DNA of 15,814 nt from Candidatus Roizmanbacteria bacterium (GTDB taxonomy: Bacteria; Patescibacteriota; Microgenomatia; UBA1406; GWC2-37-13). The notes under the pieces are model-generated. The model searched no databases. It saw nothing but the letters and a program-made list of their open reading frames with translations, and was not told the DNA's origin. Shown piece by piece: positions 12,696 to 15,814 of the stretch. How positions within the stretch are numbered: the first letter of the stretch is position 1; each line of letters opens with the position of its first letter. The position numbers and the translations under genes are program-made. The stretch covers positions 605 through 16,418 of the forward strand of contig JALWZV010000048.1 of assembly GCA_027002315.1 (NCBI GenBank). The letters are read 5' to 3'.

Positions 12696-12854
12696 CACGT
12701 CATTGCGAGGAGCGAACGGAGAGAGCGACGTGGCAATCCCCGCCGTTACGATATTTAAATACTACCATGAAAAACTAAACAAAAGCCAGTCTTGTTTTCA
12801 TATAGGCGGAGATCGCCACGTCGACCGATAAATCGGTCTCCTCGCGATGACGTG
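12696..12854. repeat. MITE-like inverted-repeat element
   Basis: The left arm (12696-12744) and the reverse complement of the right arm (12805-12854) share CACGTCAT-Y-GCGAGGAG at the outer ends and CGACGTGGC-R-ATC-Y-CCGCC at the inner ends. Each arm has a different 13-15 nt centre. The right-arm centre is itself a small hairpin (ACCGAT/ATCGGT). A further outer match, GTATTTAG (12678-12685) with CTAAATAC (12855-12862), lengthens the palindrome to about 185 bp. The 60-nt middle is AT-rich and includes ATGAAAAAC facing GTTTTCAT. No ORF lies inside. I recall CGTCATTGCGAGGAG-type repeats as widespread interspersed repeats, including in CPR. It fills most of the 307-nt gap between the regulator and the next gene. 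Confidence 0.85.
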
Positions 12855-12858
12855 CTAA

Positions 12859-12886
12859 ATACTAGATACCAGATACAAGATACTAG
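12859..12886. repeat. 4 x 7-nt tandem repeat (ATACTAG)
   Basis: Units ATACTAG, ATACCAG, ATACAAG and ATACTAG follow each other without gaps, directly right of the inverted-repeat element and 11 nt from the end of the next gene. The unit differences show drift after expansion. Confidence 0.85.
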
Positions 12887-12897
12887 AAAAATTGTGT

Positions 12898-13482
12898 TTA
12901 ATGCTTGTTTTTTTGAGTTCTTCTGAGGTTAATTGTAAGTGCGATGATTGTGCAAATTATGGCTATGTATAAAGGAAAAAGATAATTTATCAGCTTCCAG
13001 CTTGTTATGGTTGTAAGTATAAAAGTGGCCCCAATAACACCTGTAATATATGGAGTAATGGTCTCTGTTTCGGGATAACTCCAAGCTTTAATAACTGTAG
13101 GAATAGATGCAAAGAAGTCAGTTAAAACAGCAAAAATAACAGCAACTAATCCATTTCCTGTTACTTGCCATAAAGTAAACGAAAGCAGAGCAGTCACACC
13201 CATAACAATATCTAGTTTTGTGAGTTTCCAGTATGCTTGTGGATTGATAAAAGATACTATGAAAATCAAAAGAGGAGCTATTGATACTCCTAATGTAAAT
13301 AATGATTCTGATCCTACTCCGTTTTGTTTTTGAGCAAAGAATGCAATTAAAGGAGCAATACCCCAAAAAAACCAGGTTACTTTATTTGGTTTTGTTCTTC
13401 CTCTTGCTGTGTTTATCAAGTAGTGAGTATCGCCTAAAATAGCGGTAATAGTGCCTATATATCTTGTATATATCGGAAACAT
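12898..13482 (-). CDS. multi-pass membrane protein, conserved-looking
   Basis: 194 aa, with about six hydrophobic segments beginning after a short TRYIGTITAILGDTHYL start. Polar landmarks between segments include ARGRTKPNKVTWFFW (about 26-40), SFINPQAYWKLTK and KAWSYPETETITPY. These Trp/Pro/charged loops resemble a family I recall from CPR genomes without an assigned function. A distant relation to PQ-loop-type or PnuC-type transporters is possible but not supported by a clear motif. It lies 5 nt after the stop of the upstream anchored protein, so they form a two-gene unit. No Shine-Dalgarno is visible. Confidence 0.75.
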   Translation of the reverse strand: MFPIYTRYIGTITAILGDTHYLINTARGRTKPNKVTWFFWGIAPLIAFFAQKQNGVGSESLFTLGVSIAPLLIFIVSFINPQAYWKLTKLDIVMGVTALLSFTLWQVTGNGLVAVIFAVLTDFFASIPTVIKAWSYPETETITPYITGVIGATFILTTITSWKLINYLFPLYIAIICTIIALTINLRRTQKNKH

Positions 13483-13487
13483 TAATT

Positions 13488-14162
13488 TTATTGGTCACCC
13501 AATTTTTCTCTTAGTTCTTGTAGACTCTTTTGAACACTCTCTTGAGTATTTTGTTGAGTTTTATTTTGTTGCATATTTTTAAACTTATTTTTCATTTCAG
13601 AGATATTTGTAAATTGAATTCCTGTGGGTGGTACGAAAATAGAGTCGTTTATTGATGTTTTTTTGCATGTATACGAAACATCTGGATTATTACTCCATTC
13701 CTTTGAGATTTCTTTTAGTGATTTTGGTTTGGAGTTGCTTTCTTCTACAACATCATCATGATTCTCTAGGTCATTTTCTTGTATTGCATCCATTTGTATT
13801 CCGTGTTTAGAATCATCTGACCAGATGTAAACGTATTTTGTATCATTTATCATATGTCCAGGTTTCTGTGATTTTTCGTTCTGATCTTTGATAATACTGT
13901 CTATTCTCATCTTGCCATTTTTATTGTACACAATGGTTTTATTTCCTGTTTTTTTATCTACAACTTCACACATCATACTTGTCTTACCAGTTAAAACATC
14001 CATAATAGAATTATGTTTTTTTGTTTGGAAGAGATTAGTTGTTGTATCGGTTTGTTTTGTTTTGAAATAAAATCCGATAGCCAAAAGTAATAAAATTACA
14101 ATTCCTATTAAAAAATAATTTGTTTTTTTTGGAGTTTTAACAATGTTTGGTTTTTTTTCCAT
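13488..14162 (-). CDS. membrane-anchored exported protein, unknown
   Basis: 224 aa. A cytoplasmic basic N-terminus (1-15) and one transmembrane anchor (16-33) are followed by an extracytoplasmic part. This has DVLTGKTSMMCEVVD at 55-69, a strand-rich TIVYNKNGKMRIDS and VYIWSDDSKHG, an acidic stretch (128-141), then VSYTCKK (162-168) and VPPTGIQF. C65 and C166 may pair in a disulphide. The C-terminal 40 residues are Gln/Asn/Lys-rich and probably coiled. The pattern fits small exported beta-domain proteins of CPR, without a name I can give. It has its own promoter and is first in a two-gene unit with the membrane protein at 12898. Confidence 0.7.
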   Translation of the reverse strand: MEKKPNIVKTPKKTNYFLIGIVILLLLAIGFYFKTKQTDTTTNLFQTKKHNSIMDVLTGKTSMMCEVVDKKTGNKTIVYNKNGKMRIDSIIKDQNEKSQKPGHMINDTKYVYIWSDDSKHGIQMDAIQENDLENHDDVVEESNSKPKSLKEISKEWSNNPDVSYTCKKTSINDSIFVPPTGIQFTNISEMKNKFKNMQQNKTQQNTQESVQKSLQELREKLGDQ

Positions 14163-14187
14163 ATATTTTTGAATTTGTAATTATTTT

Positions 14188-14215
14188 ACTATAACATATT
14201 TGAATAAAAAGTCCA
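14188..14215 (-). promoter_or_regulatory. promoter for 14162-12898 unit
   Basis: Leftward TGGACT (14215-14210), a 16-nt spacer and TATAGT (14193-14188). The predicted start is about 19 nt before ATG 14162. It begins 3 nt past the stop codon of the DUF389 gene, so the two units are separately promoted. Confidence 0.45.
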
Positions 14216-14217
14216 TA

Positions 14218-14907
14218 TTATTTACTATGTTTATCAATTTCTTTTTCTTCCTCTTTTCTCATTTTAGTAAATCCAAAGGAACCAAAGACAACAATGGAAG
14301 CTAATGCTATTCCGACAACATTTAATATATAAAGTATCATTGATTGTTGAAGTATCATTGGTTTATTCAAAGCTAAACTTATTCCAACTGTACAGAGTGG
14401 TGGAAGCAAAGATACGGATATGGCCACTCCTGGCAATGCAACAGATAGACGTGGTTTAATCCATGCATATGTAGCAGCAATTCCAGATAAAGTCGCAATA
14501 TAGATAAAGATAGGACTAACTCTCATTTCGTTAATCATTCTAAGAGTGGAGTTTGTGTTTAAGGGATCTATGATTACAGTTGTGAGAAAGGATAAAAAAA
14601 TAACAAGGACAGATGTTTTAGTTAAAGACACCAAAGACCACAGAAAAGAGTGAATACTCTTTGTTGTAATTGTCATTCCAAAAGCTATTGCTGGGTATAA
14701 TAATGGAGCTATAAGCATGCCTCCGATAACTACTGCGTAGTTGTCAATAATTAAACCTAATGTTGTGATTAGGGTTGAGATAACTACGAGGAAGTAAAAC
14801 TCTGTGCTAATTGAACTTTCTTGGATTAATCTTTGAACAATCTGTTTTTTATCAATATCTTGTTTGAACAACTTTATATTTATACCCTTAATAAGTAAAT
14901 TAATCAT
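14218..14907 (-). CDS. DUF389 family membrane protein
   Basis: 229 aa. Family landmarks are NYAVVIGGMLIAPLLYPAI (about 56-74) and ALPGVAISVSLLPPLCTVGI (about 157-176). Several transmembrane segments cover residues 37-210, and the cytoplasmic tail is charged. The length fits stand-alone DUF389 proteins, which are of unknown function; transport has been suggested from the repeated hydrophobic, Pro-containing segments. Its ATG lies 2 nt after the exonuclease stop, so it is the third and last gene of the leftward 15812-14218 operon. Confidence 0.9.
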   Translation of the reverse strand: MINLLIKGINIKLFKQDIDKKQIVQRLIQESSISTEFYFLVVISTLITTLGLIIDNYAVVIGGMLIAPLLYPAIAFGMTITTKSIHSFLWSLVSLTKTSVLVIFLSFLTTVIIDPLNTNSTLRMINEMRVSPIFIYIATLSGIAATYAWIKPRLSVALPGVAISVSLLPPLCTVGISLALNKPMILQQSMILYILNVVGIALASIVVFGSFGFTKMRKEEEKEIDKHSK

Positions 14908-14909
14908 TT

Positions 14910-15485
14910 TTAGAAAGGTAATGTTAATGGTGTATCATTCTTATTGTCCTCTAAATACTTTCCCCAGTCAACCTTTATTGCCTTTTTACCATATTCGTCC
15001 AGATAAAATATTTGGTTATTATTCACACCATACTCGAAAAGTTTTTTTGTTAGCACAACATCATCTTCACAGTATTTTCTCAACTCTTCCAGCTTACCTT
15101 GTTTAAACAACTCTATTGCTCGGAGTCCATGGCCACTTTTGCGTTCTCCTAAGGTTGCGTTTACAACATCATTTAACGAGTATCTTTTACCTGTCTTGTT
15201 TTTAATATCTTCTAATATATCAAAGAGAGAGAGTAGAGTAGTGTCTCCTGGATAATAAGCTGACAAAACAGGAATGTCAAAATGTCTAATATTGTAACCT
15301 ATGATATAGGAGCTGTTTTCTAGTATTGGGAATAATTTATGTATGTTATTTTCAAAAAATGAGGATAGTTTATTATCTCTATAATCATATATTACCGCAA
15401 CGCTTATCTCCAATTTTTTTGGATCACTGAACTCTCTAAAAGAGTGCTTGGTCTCTAGATCAATAATTACTGGAAATTTTTTCAT
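14910..15485 (-). CDS. DnaQ/RNase H-like 3'-5' exonuclease
   Basis: This 191-aa protein has the three exonuclease motifs. Exo I is IIDLET with D9 and E11. Exo II is SSYIIGYNIRHFDIPVL with D70. Exo III is YCEDDVVLTKKLF with Y138 and D142 in the Y-x3-D form. This layout matches the predicted RNase H-like exonucleases (the YprB type and the PolB-exonuclease type) that remove nucleotides using two metal ions. With no helicase or polymerase domain attached, it is a stand-alone nuclease with an unknown substrate. A strong Shine-Dalgarno AGGAGG (15502-15497) lies 11 nt before the ATG, inside the last codons of the upstream gene. It is likely co-translated with its neighbours. Confidence 0.88.
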   Translation of the reverse strand: MKKFPVIIDLETKHSFREFSDPKKLEISVAVIYDYRDNKLSSFFENNIHKLFPILENSSYIIGYNIRHFDIPVLSAYYPGDTTLLSLFDILEDIKNKTGKRYSLNDVVNATLGERKSGHGLRAIELFKQGKLEELRKYCEDDVVLTKKLFEYGVNNNQIFYLDEYGKKAIKVDWGKYLEDNKNDTPLTLPF

Positions 15486-15488
15486 TTT

Positions 15489-15812
15489 TCAATTAACCTC
15501 CTCAGATTTTGAAGAAACTCCTCTAAAAATTTGCAACACTATCTTTTGATTTTCTGCGTTCTGGTGAGATAATGTGCGTAGCTGAACATTATTTAACTCT
15601 TTTTGTAATTTACTGTGTGCTTTGTTAAAAAACTCTAAGAATATTTGCTTATCACTGTTTTTAAGTTTTACAAACTCTGAGTCGAAGTATTGCTCTATTT
15701 TACCCATTTTCCATAAAGTCTCTATTAATTTTTTATTCTGAAAGTCTATAGAAGAAATATTACTTCCTAATGATTTAACACTGAATTTCATAATTCTTAT
15801 ATCTCTTATCAT
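15489..15812 (-). CDS. unrecognised helical protein, 5' end uncertain
   Basis: The frame begins with ATG 15812, 2 nt from the window edge, or ATG 15791 (MKFSVKSLGS). The true start could also lie outside. The protein (up to 107 aa) is helical and charged, with KLQKELNNVQLRTLSHQNAE likely to be an amphipathic helix and a Glu-rich end. No domain is recognised. Its stop TGA lies 3 nt before the exonuclease ATG, and its last codons contain that gene's ribosome-binding site, so it heads the operon visible here. Confidence 0.55.
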   Translation of the reverse strand: MIRDIRIMKFSVKSLGSNISSIDFQNKKLIETLWKMGKIEQYFDSEFVKLKNSDKQIFLEFFNKAHSKLQKELNNVQLRTLSHQNAENQKIVLQIFRGVSSKSEEVN

Positions 15813-15814
15813 CT

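Noticed and set aside
12591..12698. 36-residue N-terminal extension of the response regulator
   Set aside because: Receiver domains begin at MKVLIVEDN; the extension overlaps the promoter box and the repeat element.
13118..13366. Cys/Ser-rich frame within the 12898-13482 gene
   Set aside because: Same-strand frame shadow of a membrane protein; low-complexity composition and no start signals.

Overview
The window is strongly AT-rich and gene-dense, with short intergenic gaps. It probably comes from the Candidate Phyla Radiation (Patescibacteria, perhaps Microgenomates). The grounds are: many small membrane and exported proteins of unknown family; a 20-nt GC-rich palindrome and a CACGTCAT-YGCGAGGAG inverted-repeat element, both of which I recall as frequent in CPR genomes; a small GIY-YIG gene beside a tRNA; and normal stop-codon use, with TGA as a stop. 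This placement comes from pattern memory, not a search.

Region A (1-5218) looks like one end of an integrated mobile element. It holds, leftward, a SEC-C protein (cut by the window edge) and an XRE regulator. Rightward it holds a membrane-anchored OB-fold-like protein, a 382-aa protein with a winged-helix-like C-terminus, a tight cluster of three small genes (a short ORF, a DUF5659-like protein, a replication-type wHTH protein), a 259-nt gap with helically phased repeats, and a large serine recombinase. The recombinase's last codons are antisense to the 3' end of a tRNA-Asn(GTT) gene.

Region B (5204-5569) is the most unusual part. An intact tRNA-Asn(GTT) is preceded by a GIY-YIG endonuclease gene, and that gene is preceded by a second, broken copy of the tRNA 5' third. 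A perfect 20-nt palindrome is inserted cleanly in the broken copy's D-loop. The broken copy supplies the AGGA upstream of the endonuclease start codon, and the intact tRNA supplies its stop codon. The endonuclease gene is therefore framed by tRNA sequence on both sides.

Region C (5772-6943) holds two unrecognised soluble ORFs and a small membrane protein. Region D (7017-9681) is a rightward operon: a HIT-family protein, an alpha/beta hydrolase, a GNAT acetyltransferase and a DUF4395 membrane protein. It begins with a promoter whose predicted start site falls on the start codon.

Region E (9702-12590) is read leftward: an OmpR-class response regulator and a histidine kinase (1 nt apart), an exported DUF2680-like protein ending at a strong terminator, and then a separate promoter and a membrane protein. 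The regulator's promoter carries an 11-nt-period direct repeat typical of OmpR/PhoB boxes, which suggests autoregulation. Upstream lies a 160-185 bp inverted-repeat element with flanking short tandem repeats.

Region F (12898-15812) is also leftward: an operon of an unknown protein, a DnaQ-like exonuclease and a DUF389 membrane protein, followed by a separately promoted pair (an anchored exported protein and a multi-pass membrane protein).
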